A DNA stretch of 64,000 nucleotides from Methylorubrum rhodinum (GTDB taxonomy: Bacteria; Pseudomonadota; Alphaproteobacteria; Rhizobiales; Beijerinckiaceae), in NCBI RefSeq assembly GCF_014199935.1, contig NZ_JACHOP010000001.1, positions 186,001-250,000 of the forward strand. Reading direction: 5' to 3'. The notes under the pieces were generated by a model, which ran no database searches, was not told the DNA's origin, and was given only the letters and a program-made list of their open reading frames with translations. The stretch's first letter is position 1; each line of letters begins with the position of its first letter. Positions 10,437 to 19,898 of this stretch are shown here, piece after piece. A program made the position numbers and the translations under genes.

Positions 10437-11549
10437 ATGAGCGGAGCTGACGAGACGCCTCCCCCGCCGCCGCGAGCCGCAGGCGCGGCGAGGCCGTCCA
10501 ACCCCTATCGCGATCTACCGGCCGAGCGATTCTGGCGCAAGGCGGTGGCGGGCGTGGCGCCCTTCGCCCTCGATCCGGGGCCGCGGGACGCCTTCCGCAT
10601 CGCCCGCACCGACCGCGTCGCCACGGCCGGCTCCTGCTTCGCCCAGCGCGTGTCGCAGGCGCTGGCGCGGGGCGGCTTCCGCTATCACGTCACCGAGACC
10701 GCGCCCGAGGGCCTGAGCCCGGCCGAGGCGCAGGCCCGCCAGTTCGGCACCTTCTCGGCCCGCTACGGCAACCTCTACGGCCCGCGCCAGTTCGTGCAGC
10801 TGTTCGACCGGGCCTTCGGCGCTTTCACCCCGGCGCTGCGGGCATGGCGGCGGGAGGACGGGCGGTACGTCGACCCGTTCCGCCCCACCATCGAGCCCGG
10901 CGGCTTTTCCGACCCCGACGCGGTCGAGGCCGCGCGAAACGGCCATCTCGCCCGGGTGCGCGACCTGTTCGAGACCCTCGACGTGCTGATCGTGACCCTG
11001 GGGCTCACCGAGGGCTGGCGCTGCCGGGCCGACGGGGCGGCGCTCTCGCTCGCGCCCGGCGTCGCGGGCGGGAGCTACGATCCGGCCGAGATCGCCTTCG
11101 TCAATGCCGGGACCGCGGAGGTGATCGCCGATCTCTCCGGCTTCCTCGACCGGCTGTGGAGCGTGAACGCGCGGGCGCGGGTGATCGTGACCGTCTCGCC
11201 GGTGCCGCTCGCGGCGACCTATCTCCCGCACCACGTCCTCGTGGCGAACGCCCGGTCGAAGGCGGTCCTGCGCGCCGCCGCGGGGGAGGTCTGCGAGCGC
11301 GGCGATCCGCGGCTCGTCTACTTCCCGTCCTACGAGATCGTCACCAGCCACAGCCATGGCGGGCGCTACTACGACGAGGACCAGCGCACGGTCACCGAGG
11401 CCGGCGTCGCCCACGTGATGCGCTCGTTCATGACGAGTTTTTCGCCCGAGGCCTGCCCGGCGGTTCGCGCCCCCGTCGGCGAGGCGGAGTTCGCCGGCGC
11501 CGCCGGGGTGGTCTGCGACGAGGAGGCGATCGAGCGCTCGCTGGCCTGA
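10437..11549 (+). CDS. GSCFA-domain protein (SGNH-hydrolase-like)
   Basis: A 370-residue protein. The signature GSCFAQRVSQAL is near residue 63, preceded by the NPYRDLPAERFWRKAV segment typical of these proteins. TLGLTEGWR follows in the middle, and YFPSYEIVTS with a late DEDQRTVT completes the fold. GSCFA proteins resemble the GDSL/SGNH esterases; activity is usually unproven and a role in surface-glycan modification is suspected. The start is an ATG with GGAG about 11 nt upstream. It converges with hemC (24 nt between stops) and diverges from the WcbI-like gene, which also belongs to a glycan-linked family. Confidence 0.84.
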   Translation: MSGADETPPPPPRAAGAARPSNPYRDLPAERFWRKAVAGVAPFALDPGPRDAFRIARTDRVATAGSCFAQRVSQALARGGFRYHVTETAPEGLSPAEAQARQFGTFSARYGNLYGPRQFVQLFDRAFGAFTPALRAWRREDGRYVDPFRPTIEPGGFSDPDAVEAARNGHLARVRDLFETLDVLIVTLGLTEGWRCRADGAALSLAPGVAGGSYDPAEIAFVNAGTAEVIADLSGFLDRLWSVNARARVIVTVSPVPLAATYLPHHVLVANARSKAVLRAAAGEVCERGDPRLVYFPSYEIVTSHSHGGRYYDEDQRTVTEAGVAHVMRSFMTSFSPEACPAVRAPVGEAEFAGAAGVVCDEEAIERSLA

Positions 11550-11573
11550 CCGCCCTCCCTTTCCGGCCGTCCG

Positions 11574-12500
11574 CTACTTCAGATGGGCGAAGTACACGTC
11601 GCCCGCTGCCCGCTTCAGCTCGGCGCCGGCCTCCCGCCCGATCGCGGCGGCGTCGGAGGCCGCGCCCTCCCGGCGCACCGCCCAGTGCCGCGAGCCGTCC
11701 GGCAGGAACAGCAGGCCGTCCAGGCTGATCCGCTCGCCCTGAACCTGCGCCAGCGCGGCGATGGGCGTGCGGCAGGAGCCGTCGAGTTCGGCGAGCAGGC
11801 CCCGCTCCGCGTCGAGCGCGGTCGTGGTCGTGGTGCAGGCGACCGGCGCCAGCAGGGCGCGGATCGCGTCGTCGCCGGCCCGGCACTCGATCCCGAGCGC
11901 GCCCTGCGCCACCGCGGGCAGCATCTCCTCGACCGAGAGGACGGAGCGGGCGACATCCTCCATCCCGAGGCGCTGCAGGCCGGCGAGCGCCAGCAGCGTC
12001 GCGTCGCATTCCCCCGCCTCCAGCTTGCGCATGCGGGTGTTGGCGTTGCCGCGCAGGGGAACGATCCGGAGGTCCGGCCGGTGCATCAGCACCTGCGCCC
12101 CGCGCCGCAGCGACGAGGTGCCGACCCGCGATCCGGCCGGCAGGTCGGAAAGGTTCGTGGCCGCGCCCGCGGTGAGGAAGGCGTCGCGCGGATCGTCCCG
12201 CTCCAGGATACAGGCGATGACGAGCCCATCCGGAAGCCAGGTCTCCACGTCCTTCATGGAATGTACCGCGACGTCGATCGCGTCGGAGAACAGCGCCTGT
12301 TCCAGTTCCTTGGTGAACAGGCCCTTGCCGCCGATCTCGGAGAGCGGCCGGTCGAGGATGCGGTCGGCCACCGTCGAGACGACGACGATCTCGGTCTCCA
12401 GTCCGGGATTGGCCGCGACGATCCGGTCACGGACCATCCCGGTCTGCGCCAGCGCCATGGGGCTGCCGCGGGTTCCGATTCGCAAGGGGCGCACGCTCAT
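11574..12500 (-). CDS. hemC: Porphobilinogen deaminase (hydroxymethylbilane synthase) HemC
   Basis: HemC joins four porphobilinogens into hydroxymethylbilane, the linear precursor of haem, cobalamin and, where present, bacteriochlorophyll. The 308-residue product starts MSVRPLRIGTRGSPMALAQ, has the catalytic Asp in HSMKDVE near residue 80, the substrate-binding arginines in GTSSLRRGAQ, and the dipyrromethane-cofactor cysteine in DGSCRTPIA near 240. Length fits the family (313 in E. coli). It is monocistronic here. The nearest upstream gene is the tRNA-Lys on the other strand. Confidence 0.96.
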   Translation of the reverse strand: MSVRPLRIGTRGSPMALAQTGMVRDRIVAANPGLETEIVVVSTVADRILDRPLSEIGGKGLFTKELEQALFSDAIDVAVHSMKDVETWLPDGLVIACILERDDPRDAFLTAGAATNLSDLPAGSRVGTSSLRRGAQVLMHRPDLRIVPLRGNANTRMRKLEAGECDATLLALAGLQRLGMEDVARSVLSVEEMLPAVAQGALGIECRAGDDAIRALLAPVACTTTTTALDAERGLLAELDGSCRTPIAALAQVQGERISLDGLLFLPDGSRHWAVRREGAASDAAAIGREAGAELKRAAGDVYFAHLK

Positions 12501-12710
12501 GCTTCGCGTCGTAGCCGAGACGGCGTCGCCCGTCACGCGCGCGTCGCGTGTTCTCCCGCTCCTCCTTCGCGGTGCCGCCGGATGCCGACCGCACACGTTC
12601 CCGGCAAAATCTTCGACCGGCGGGGTGGACAGCCGCCCCGAGCGTTGCTAATTGCCCGCCACCGCAAGGGATTGGTGGCCCGGCGGTCCGGCTTCCGCAA
12701 CGAAGCCGAC

Positions 12711-12786
<76 letters not shown>

Positions 12787-12829
12787 AATATCCCAGGCAC
12801 GTAGACAGCACCAACCGCGACCATTGCGA

Positions 12830-13450
12830 CATGGGGTCAGCGGTTCGTTGCGACGCGTATTTCCTCTTCGTTCTCGCCTCCAGCCGTTTCCGCATGCCCG
12901 CCTGCCTCTGCTTCGGCGTGTCCTGGGCGTAGCGCAGGAGGGCTGCGGTGGTCGGGTGGCCGCTCGACGCGCGAAGCTGTGGTCGGTCGGATCGGCCTCG
13001 GCGCCCTCGCCGTTGCCGCCGGTCCAGTTGCTCGCGGGTGACGATGAGTGTGCGGCGCCGCAGGGCGGCGTCGAGCCGCTGCATCAGTTCGGGTCACAGC
13101 GCGGTGCCGTCGGTGTCGTAGAGCGGCACCTCGACGAGCTCGCCCGTCTTGTGGTGGAACACGCGAGCGATTTCCGGGGTGTCGGCCGGGCGGTAATGGC
13201 CCCACGAGAGGCGCGCGAGGATGTCCTCCTGTCGCTTAAGCCAGAAGAACGCAATCATCGCCGCCGTGCCGAGTGAGCCCTCCCCGCCTTCGTCGGCCGC
13301 GCGCACGAAGCGCATCAGTTCGTCTTGGTTCACTGGCCGGGTGCGCTTCGATGTATGACAGCCCCACCTTGGCGAACGGGTTGTCCGCCGGGATCAGGCC
13401 CGATCGGTCCAGGCGCGCCACGTTCGAGGCACGCTTGCACACCGTCATCG
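12830..13450 (-). pseudogene. Decayed site-specific integrase (tyrosine recombinase) remnant
   Basis: Pieces in different minus-strand frames line up as one integrase. VARLDRSGLIPADNPFAKVGLSYIE at about 13430-13350 comes first. After a frameshift near 13330 come DELMRFVRAADEGG, AMIAFFWLKRQEDIL and FHHKTGELVEVPLYD (13320-13100). A TGA at about 13096 replaces an expected Trp before PELMQRLDA. The frame continues TLIVTREQLDRR, then jumps to SGHPTTAALLRYAQDTPKQR near 12950, losing the segment that should hold the catalytic RHG box. At least one frameshift, one stop and one deletion make it inactive. It lies next to tRNA-Lys, a classic integration site. End points are approximate. Confidence 0.75.
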
Positions 13451-13541
13451 CCAGGATCGCGGTGCGGGTGCGGGCCGGAGAGCCTCTGCGGAGTCACAGC
13501 GTCCGTCCCGGCGTTCATGGCTCGGTCGACCCGGGCACCGC

Positions 13542-14144
13542 TCAGAAGCGCTTGGCGATCAGGGCTTCGGATTGGGGCGCGGGCTGCGCCTGCGCGAGCG
13601 CCCGGCGCAGGATCTCCACCGCCGTGCCGGGATCGTCGCCGACGAGGTAGTTGAGGTCGAGCCCCTCGCGGATGAAGCCGTGGCCGCGCATATGGTCGAG
13701 CAGCGTGATCAGCGGGTCCCAGAAGCCGTTCACCGACAGCAGCAGGATCGGCTTGGAATGCTGGCCGAGCTGCGCCCAGGTCATCTGCTCGACGAGTTCC
13801 TCCAGCGTGCCGATGCCGCCGGGCAAGGCCACGAAGGCGTCGGCGCGGTCGAACATCAGCCGCTTGCGGGTGTGCATGTCGGAGACCACGATGGTCTCCT
13901 GGATCGCGTCGAGCATGCGCTCGCGCGACTTCAGGAAGTCCGGGATGATGCCGACGACGTGGCCGCCCGCCTCCAGGGCCGCCTGCGCGACCGTGCCCAT
14001 CAGGCCGACATTGCCGCCGCCGTAGACGAGGCCGATGCCCTCGCGGCCGAGCGCCGTGCCCAGCGTGCGGGCGGCCTCGGTGAAGGCCGGATCGCCGCCG
14101 AAGCCCGAGCCGCAATAGACGCAGACCGAGGTGAGGCGCTCCAT
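13542..14144 (-). CDS. LOG-family protein (cytokinin riboside 5'-monophosphate phosphoribohydrolase)
   Basis: A 200-residue cytoplasmic enzyme of the LOG/TIGR00730 family. SVCVYCGSG is at the N-terminus, GLVYGGGNVGLMG follows near 40, and the substrate motif PGGIGTLEE near residue 110 is complete. Enzymes with this motif remove ribose-5-phosphate from cytokinin nucleotides or from AMP-like nucleotides. In plant-associated methylobacteria a cytokinin role is plausible, but housekeeping nucleotide hydrolysis is equally possible. The ATG at 14144 is preferred over an adjacent GTG at 14147. Transcription diverges from the LysM gene. Confidence 0.9.
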   Translation of the reverse strand: MERLTSVCVYCGSGFGGDPAFTEAARTLGTALGREGIGLVYGGGNVGLMGTVAQAALEAGGHVVGIIPDFLKSRERMLDAIQETIVVSDMHTRKRLMFDRADAFVALPGGIGTLEELVEQMTWAQLGQHSKPILLLSVNGFWDPLITLLDHMRGHGFIREGLDLNYLVGDDPGTAVEILRRALAQAQPAPQSEALIAKRF

Positions 14145-14359
14145 CACAGGCCCCCCCGCCGGGAAGCCGCCGCGCCGTACGTGCGGAAAACTGCTGAATT
14201 TCCAGATGAATCCCGGTGCGGCGCGGGTTGGAGCTTTGGTGTTCTTCTCATGTTCGATAAGATGTCACGGGAATGGGACGGGTTGGCGACGGTGGCACGG
14301 GCGGTCCTTGAGGAGCGCGCGGGCCCGCCACGGGGCGGACGAGCGGGAGTCGGTGAGCC

Positions 14360-16438
14360 ATGACGGCTGAAGTGCGGCGAGGCATCGTGCTCGCGCTCGC
14401 GGGCCTGCTCGGCGGCTTCGCCATGGTCGTGGCGCTGTTTGGAACGGGGGAACTCCTCAAGCGCAGCACGGCGGGCGGTTCCTCCGCCGAGCCGCCCTCC
14501 GCGGGATCGGAGACGGGCACCCCTCTTGCCGCTCTCACGCCGCCGCCGCAAGGGAAAACCCCCGGTCCGGAGACGGCACCGGGCGCAAGCCCGGAGCGGA
14601 AGCCCGCCGAGGCCGAGGGCGCGCCGGCCTTCGACATCGTGCGTGTCGAGCCGGACGGGGCCAGCGTCATCGCCGGGCGCACCGCGCCGAACGCGAAGGT
14701 GGAACTCCTGCGCGACGGAAAGCCCTATGCCAGCGCCGCCGCCGACGCCTCGGGCCAGTTCGCCCTCACGCCGCCGGACCTGCCCCCCGGATCGAGCGAG
14801 ATCGCGCTGCGGGCTTTCGCGCCCGACGGCAAGGCCCTGCCCGGTCGGGAGAGCGTCACCGTGGTGGTGTCCGAGAAGCGCGACGCCAAGCCGCTGATCG
14901 CCCTCTCCGCTCCCGATGCGCCGACGCGGGTGCTGTCGCAGCCCGATGCGCCGGAGGCCGGCGCGGGCCGTCCCGCCACCGCCTATGCCGAGCCCCCCGG
15001 CAGGGCGGCAGCGGACGCGAAGGCGACCGACCCAGGCAAGCCCGCGGAGTCCGGCAAGCCGGCCGAGCGGCGGGAGGCGGGGCGTACCGGGGCGAACAGG
15101 GCCGAATCCAGTGGCGGCGGAACCGGTATCGGCGGCGGACGGACCCCGGATGCAGGGGCTTCGCCGACGCGGGATGCGGCGCGGCCGGCGGAATCCGCCA
15201 GGGACAAGCCGGCTTCCGGCGCGGCGGCCCAGGCCGGACGCGAGGCGGCGCCGCGGATCGTCAGCGTCGACGCGCAGGACGGCGGCCGGCTCGACGTGAC
15301 CGCGCAGGCCCCGCTCGACAGCACCTTGCGGCTCTACCTCAACGACACCCTCGTAGCCTCCGGGCGGCCCGGCCCGGACGGGCGGATCGCCTTCACCATC
15401 GGCCGCGGCGTGCGGGCGGGGGCCTATCAGATCCGGGTCGACTCGGTCGATCCGGCGGGCGGCAAGGTGCGGCGGCGGGCCGAGGTGTCCTTCACCTATC
15501 CCGAGAGCGCGGCGCGGGTCGCGACCGCGGAAAAGCCGGCCGCGGAGGCGAGCGGCGCCCGCAGGGCGGCGGAGAGCAGGACCGACCACAGAGCTGCCGA
15601 CCACAGAGCTGCCGACCACAAGCCGGCGGAGGGAGCCGCCGTGCCGTCCGCCCCGAAGCCGGCCGCACCTTCGGGCGAGCCGAAGCCGGGCCCGACGGCC
15701 TCCGGACCGGACGCGAAGCCGGCCGCGCCGACGATGGCAGAGGGCACGATGCAGGAGCGCCGGCCCGGCGGCGCCGGAGCCGCCGAGGCGCAAGGCGGCG
15801 CGTCCCGGCCCGGAGGTCTTTCCGTGGCCGAGCCGCGGCCCGGCGCTTCGCCGACGGGTCGAACGCCGGCGCAAGCCCCGGCGCAGCGGCCCGACCCGCG
15901 CCCGGCGGAGGGTGCTACGGGTCCGACTTCTCCGAGTGCGCCGGCCCCGACCAAGGCGGCCCCGTCGCAGGCCTCGCCCGAGACCCGATCCGCGCCGAGC
16001 CTCGCCGGCGATCCGGCCGCCGTCCCGCCGCCCGCCGCCCCCTCCTCCGGCACGGCGACGCCCGGCACGCCCTCCGTCGCGGCCGGCACCGGCGTCGGTG
16101 CGCCGAAACCCGCCACCGACGGCGCCGCGGCGGCGGCCCTCGCGCCCAAGCTGCCCGAGAGCGCCGCGCCGCCCGAGGCCGGGCGGATGGCGGAGGTGCC
16201 GGGCCCGAGTGCCGGCACCGTGTTCGTGCCCGAGATCAGCACCGCGCGCATCACCCGCGGCGACAGCCTGTGGCAGATAAGCCGGCGCACCTACGGCAAG
16301 GGCAACCGCTACACGGTGATCTACGACGCCAACCAGGAGCAGATCCGCGATCCCGACCTGATCTATCCGGGCCAGATTTTTGTGCTGCCGAAGGATGCGC
16401 CCGCCGCGGCGGACAATCCAGCGCCCAAGAGAACCTGA
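14360..16438 (+). CDS. LysM peptidoglycan-binding protein with Ig-like segments and long Ala/Pro-rich linkers
   Basis: A 692-residue protein with an N-terminal membrane anchor or signal segment (about 8-30). A first bacterial Ig-like segment (VRVEPDGASVIAGRTAPNAK and following) is near 90-170 and a second (PRIVSVDAQDGGRLDVTAQA) near 295-375. Low-complexity Ala/Pro/Gly linkers separate them. The C-terminal LysM domain is at about 629-680 (ITRGDSLWQISRRTYGKGNR, then DPDLIYPGQIFVLP). LysM binds peptidoglycan GlcNAc, so the protein probably spans the periplasm. A 15-bp tandem duplication at 15584-15620 encodes DHRAA repeats, a sign of slippage in the linker. Exact role is unknown. Confidence 0.87.
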   Translation: MTAEVRRGIVLALAGLLGGFAMVVALFGTGELLKRSTAGGSSAEPPSAGSETGTPLAALTPPPQGKTPGPETAPGASPERKPAEAEGAPAFDIVRVEPDGASVIAGRTAPNAKVELLRDGKPYASAAADASGQFALTPPDLPPGSSEIALRAFAPDGKALPGRESVTVVVSEKRDAKPLIALSAPDAPTRVLSQPDAPEAGAGRPATAYAEPPGRAAADAKATDPGKPAESGKPAERREAGRTGANRAESSGGGTGIGGGRTPDAGASPTRDAARPAESARDKPASGAAAQAGREAAPRIVSVDAQDGGRLDVTAQAPLDSTLRLYLNDTLVASGRPGPDGRIAFTIGRGVRAGAYQIRVDSVDPAGGKVRRRAEVSFTYPESAARVATAEKPAAEASGARRAAESRTDHRAADHRAADHKPAEGAAVPSAPKPAAPSGEPKPGPTASGPDAKPAAPTMAEGTMQERRPGGAGAAEAQGGASRPGGLSVAEPRPGASPTGRTPAQAPAQRPDPRPAEGATGPTSPSAPAPTKAAPSQASPETRSAPSLAGDPAAVPPPAAPSSGTATPGTPSVAAGTGVGAPKPATDGAAAAALAPKLPESAAPPEAGRMAEVPGPSAGTVFVPEISTARITRGDSLWQISRRTYGKGNRYTVIYDANQEQIRDPDLIYPGQIFVLPKDAPAAADNPAPKRT

Positions 16439-16742
16439 TCCCCTCGCCGCGCTTCGTCGGCGTGGCCACGCATGATGGTGTCTCGCCGGATGCCGCCGTT
16501 CCCTCCGTCACCGCACGCGGGGCGAGGGGATGCTCGGCACGGAACGGCGATCGTCCGAAGAGGTGATCGTCCCAAGACGTGCCGCCGGCCGCTCGCGCGT
16601 TCCCTGAGCGGCTCGCTCATGGCAGCATGCGTCCCCGCGCCGGATGCGCGGCCGCGTGCCGAGGCCTATATGCAGGCGATCGACAGTCCGGGACGCCCTC
16701 GCGTCCGGGCCGTCACCCTGGCATCCGCTTCCCGAACCGATC
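16439..16742. other. Intergenic region, no gene seen
   Basis: About 304 nt between the LysM gene and the ABC transporter gene. It has normal high GC and no convincing reading frame. The octamer gatcgtcc occurs twice about 17 nt apart near 16550-16575. It presumably holds the transporter promoter, but I cannot place one. Confidence 0.5.
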
Positions 16743-18662
16743 ATGGCAACCGCATCCGAGCCGGCGGCGCCGAGCGCGTCCGCGCCGCTCGAACGACCCG
16801 GCCTCCTGGCCACCTACCGGCGCCTGTGGCCCCATCTCTGGCCGCACGGCCGGGGCGATCTCCAGCGTCGCATCTTCCTTGCCTTCGGCCTGCTGATGCT
16901 GGCCAAGGCCGCCACGATGGTGATGCCCTTCACCTTCAAGTGGGCGACCGACGCGCTGGTGGCGGCGACCGACAAGAGCGCGCCCGCGGCCGTTCCGGCG
17001 GGGCTGATCTCGGCGCCGTTCGTCTTGATCGGCCTCTACGGCCTGTCGCGGGTCGCCATGGCGGCGATGACGCAGGTGCGCGACGGGCTGTTCGCCAAAG
17101 TGGCGATGCACGCCGTGCGCCGCCTCGCGCTGCTGACCTTCGAGCACATGCACCGCCTCAGCTTGCGCTTCCACCTGGAGCGCAAGACTGGCGGCCTCAC
17201 CCGCGTGCTGGAGCGGGGCCGCAACGGCATCGAGGAACTGTCGCGCCTGATGGTGCTGACGCTGGTACCGACCATCGTCGAGCTCGCCCTGGTGCTCGGC
17301 ATCCTCGCGTGGGAGTTCGACTGGCTCTACTCGGCCGTCGTCGCGACCATGATCGCGGCCTATCTCGGCTTCACGTGGAAGGCGACCGAGTGGCGCATCG
17401 GCATCCGCCGCCGGATGAACAACTCCGACACCGACGCCACAACGAAGGCGGTCGATTCGCTCCTGAACTACGAGACGGTGAAGTACTTCGGCGCCGAAGG
17501 CCGTGAGACCGCCCGCTACGACGCCTCGATGGCGACCTACGAAAAGGCCTCGACCCAGACCTACGTCTCGCTCGCGGTGCTGAACGCCGGACAGGCCGTG
17601 ATCTTCACCCTCGGCATGACGGCGGTGATGGCGCTGGCCGCACGGGACATCATGGCCGGGCGCACCACCATCGGCGGTTTCGTGCTGGTCAACACGATGC
17701 TGGTGCAGCTCTCGATGCCGCTCAACTTCATGGGCATGATCTACCGCGAGATCAAACAGGCGCTCGTCGACATCGACGACATGTTCCGCATCATCGACCG
17801 CAACCCCGAGATCGCCGACCGCCCCGGTGCCCCGGCGCTCGCGGTCCCGGCCGGGACCGTGCGGTTCGAGGACGTGCGCTTCGCCTACATCCCGGAGCGG
17901 CCGATCCTGCGCGGCGTCTCGTTCGAGGTGCCGGCCGGCCGCACGGTCGCCATCGTCGGCCCCTCGGGGGCGGGCAAGTCGACGCTGTCGCGCCTGCTGT
18001 TCCGCTTCTACGAGCCGCAGAGCGGGCGCATCACCATCGACGGGCAGGACATCGCGAATGTCCGCCAGGATTCCCTGCGGGCGGCCATCGGCATGGTCCC
18101 GCAGGACACGGTGCTGTTCAACGATACCATCGGCTACAACATCCGCTATGGCCGCTGGGATGCCACCGAGGCGGAGGTGCGCGAGGCCGCGCGGCTGGCC
18201 CAGATCGACCGCTTCATCGAGAGCCTGCCCGAGGGCTACGAGACCCCGGTGGGCGAGCGCGGCCTGAAGCTGTCGGGCGGCGAGAAGCAGCGCGTCGCCA
18301 TCGCCCGCACCATCCTCAAGAGCCCGCCGATCCTCGTCCTCGACGAGGCGACCTCGGCGCTCGATTCGTTCACCGAGCGCGAGATCCAGGCGGCTTTGGA
18401 CCGGGTCAGCCAGGGCCGCACCACCCTGGTGATCGCCCACCGCCTCTCGACGGTGGTCAACGCCGACGAGATTCTGGTGCTCGATCACGGCCGCGTCGTC
18501 GAGCGGGGCGATCATGCGAGCCTGCTCGCCCGCGGCGGCGTCTACGCCGCTCTCTGGGACCGGCAGCGGCAGGCGGACGCGGCGCGGGAGGCGCTCAAGC
18601 GCGCCGAGGATGAGCGGGCGCTCGGCGCTCGTTCTGCGATGGAACCGCAGCCGGTCGGGTGA
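16743..18662 (+). CDS. Atm1/ABCB7-type ABC exporter (ATPase and permease fused)
   Basis: A 639-residue half-transporter with an N-terminal six-helix membrane domain (about 45-350). The ATP-binding domain follows: Walker A GPSGAGKST near 406, signature LSGGEKQR near 509 and Walker B VLDEATSALDS. MNNSDTDATTKAVDSLLNYE in the membrane domain is the hallmark of Atm1/ABCB7 exporters, which carry glutathione-linked sulfur or iron-sulfur precursors and heavy-metal conjugates across the inner membrane. The start ATG gives MATASEPAAP; upstream in-frame sequence is not family-like. It acts as a homodimer. Confidence 0.93.
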   Translation: MATASEPAAPSASAPLERPGLLATYRRLWPHLWPHGRGDLQRRIFLAFGLLMLAKAATMVMPFTFKWATDALVAATDKSAPAAVPAGLISAPFVLIGLYGLSRVAMAAMTQVRDGLFAKVAMHAVRRLALLTFEHMHRLSLRFHLERKTGGLTRVLERGRNGIEELSRLMVLTLVPTIVELALVLGILAWEFDWLYSAVVATMIAAYLGFTWKATEWRIGIRRRMNNSDTDATTKAVDSLLNYETVKYFGAEGRETARYDASMATYEKASTQTYVSLAVLNAGQAVIFTLGMTAVMALAARDIMAGRTTIGGFVLVNTMLVQLSMPLNFMGMIYREIKQALVDIDDMFRIIDRNPEIADRPGAPALAVPAGTVRFEDVRFAYIPERPILRGVSFEVPAGRTVAIVGPSGAGKSTLSRLLFRFYEPQSGRITIDGQDIANVRQDSLRAAIGMVPQDTVLFNDTIGYNIRYGRWDATEAEVREAARLAQIDRFIESLPEGYETPVGERGLKLSGGEKQRVAIARTILKSPPILVLDEATSALDSFTEREIQAALDRVSQGRTTLVIAHRLSTVVNADEILVLDHGRVVERGDHASLLARGGVYAALWDRQRQADAAREALKRAEDERALGARSAMEPQPVG

Positions 18663-18675
18663 CGTACGGTGGAAT

Positions 18676-18693
18676 GTTCACGCCAACGTGAAC
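18676..18693. promoter_or_regulatory. Perfect inverted repeat after the ABC exporter gene
   Basis: A 7-bp inverted repeat, gttcacg and cgtgaac, is separated by 4 nt. It starts 14 nt after the exporter stop and about 110 nt before the diguanylate cyclase gene. It could be a regulator site or a small hairpin; no T-run follows. Confidence 0.4.
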
Positions 18694-18802
18694 AATCTAC
18701 TGTGGAGGGGATGAATTCGGCTCGTTGATCGTCATTTGAGTCGTCTCAAGCTTCGCAGCGACGACCCGCCGCGACGGCGCCGAACCCGGACGGTCCTCAT
18801 CG

Positions 18803-19837
18803 ATGCCCGACGCTCCGAGGATTGGTGGAAATCACGAAGGTTACGACGCCGCCGAACTCGATCGCCTGCGCCTGCAACTCCGCATCCAGGCGGCCATCAT
18901 CGCGGCCCAGCAGGACGCCCTGCACATGGACGCCCTCGGCGATCGGGCAATGCAGGCCGCCGGGTTGGGCTTGTGGGAGTGCCGCCTCCCCGATGACGGC
19001 CTGCGCTGGACCCGCGGCGTCTACGACCTGTTCGGCATCCCCTACGGCGTCCTGCTCGATCGTCGCACCATCATCGCGCAATACCTGCCGGAGTGCCGTG
19101 AGAGGCTGACGCGGCTGCGGGACCGGGCGCTGGCGGATGGGACCGGGTTTCGGCTCGACGCCGCGATCCGCCTGCCCGACGGGCGGCAGCGCTGGCTGCG
19201 GCTCACCGCGACGGTCGATCACCGCGACGGCGTGCCGGTGCGGCTGTTCGGCCTCAAGCAGGACGTGACCGACGAAATCCTGCTGCTGGAGCGCACCCGT
19301 CACCTGGCAGAGACCGACGCGCTGACGGGGCTCGCCAACCGCGCCCGCTTCGACGCGCGGCTACGCACGGCGGTCGGCACGCTGTTCCTGATCGACCTCG
19401 ACGGCTTCAAGGCGATCAACGACGCATTCGGGCATCCGGCGGGCGATGTCTGTCTGCGCGAGGCGGGCCAGCGGCTTATGCGCACTTGTCGCCGGGGCAC
19501 CCTCGTGGTGCGGCTCGGCGGCGACGAGTTCGCGGCCGTCCTCGACGAGCGCCTCCGGCCGAGCGACGCCGCGGCCCTGGCGCAGCGGATCGTCGAGGTG
19601 CTGGGTCGCCCGGTCGACCACGAAGGCCGGCGCTACCGCCTCGGCGCCTCGGTTGGGGTCGCCATCTCGGTCGCGGAGTCGGGGCCGGAGGCCGGCGACC
19701 TGTTCGCGCAGGCCGACACCGCCCTCTACGCCGCCAAGGCGGCCGGGCGGCGCACCTTCCGCCTGTTCGAGCCGGCGGCTGTCCCGGCGCTCGCGGCCGT
19801 GCGATGCGGCGTGCCGCCGAACGAGGCCTCCGGTTGA
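18803..19837 (+). CDS. PAS-like/GGDEF diguanylate cyclase
   Basis: A 344-residue cytoplasmic protein. An N-terminal helix is followed by a PAS-like sensor domain ([15 protein letters not shown] to about 155) and a GGDEF domain ([13 protein letters not shown] to about 320). The active loop RLGGDEFA near residue 239 is intact, so c-di-GMP synthesis is expected. The residues just upstream (RRGTLVV) do not form the usual RxxD inhibitory site, so product inhibition may be absent. No membrane segment is seen; the sensed signal is unknown. It precedes psd by 61 nt on the same strand. Confidence 0.92.
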   Translation: MPDAPRIGGNHEGYDAAELDRLRLQLRIQAAIIAAQQDALHMDALGDRAMQAAGLGLWECRLPDDGLRWTRGVYDLFGIPYGVLLDRRTIIAQYLPECRERLTRLRDRALADGTGFRLDAAIRLPDGRQRWLRLTATVDHRDGVPVRLFGLKQDVTDEILLLERTRHLAETDALTGLANRARFDARLRTAVGTLFLIDLDGFKAINDAFGHPAGDVCLREAGQRLMRTCRRGTLVVRLGGDEFAAVLDERLRPSDAAALAQRIVEVLGRPVDHEGRRYRLGASVGVAISVAESGPEAGDLFAQADTALYAAKAAGRRTFRLFEPAAVPALAAVRCGVPPNEASG

Positions 19838-19898
19838 CGGGCGCGCGGGCCCCTGCCATCCGGCGCGGGCAACCGCACGCCGAAAACCCCGCGAAGCC

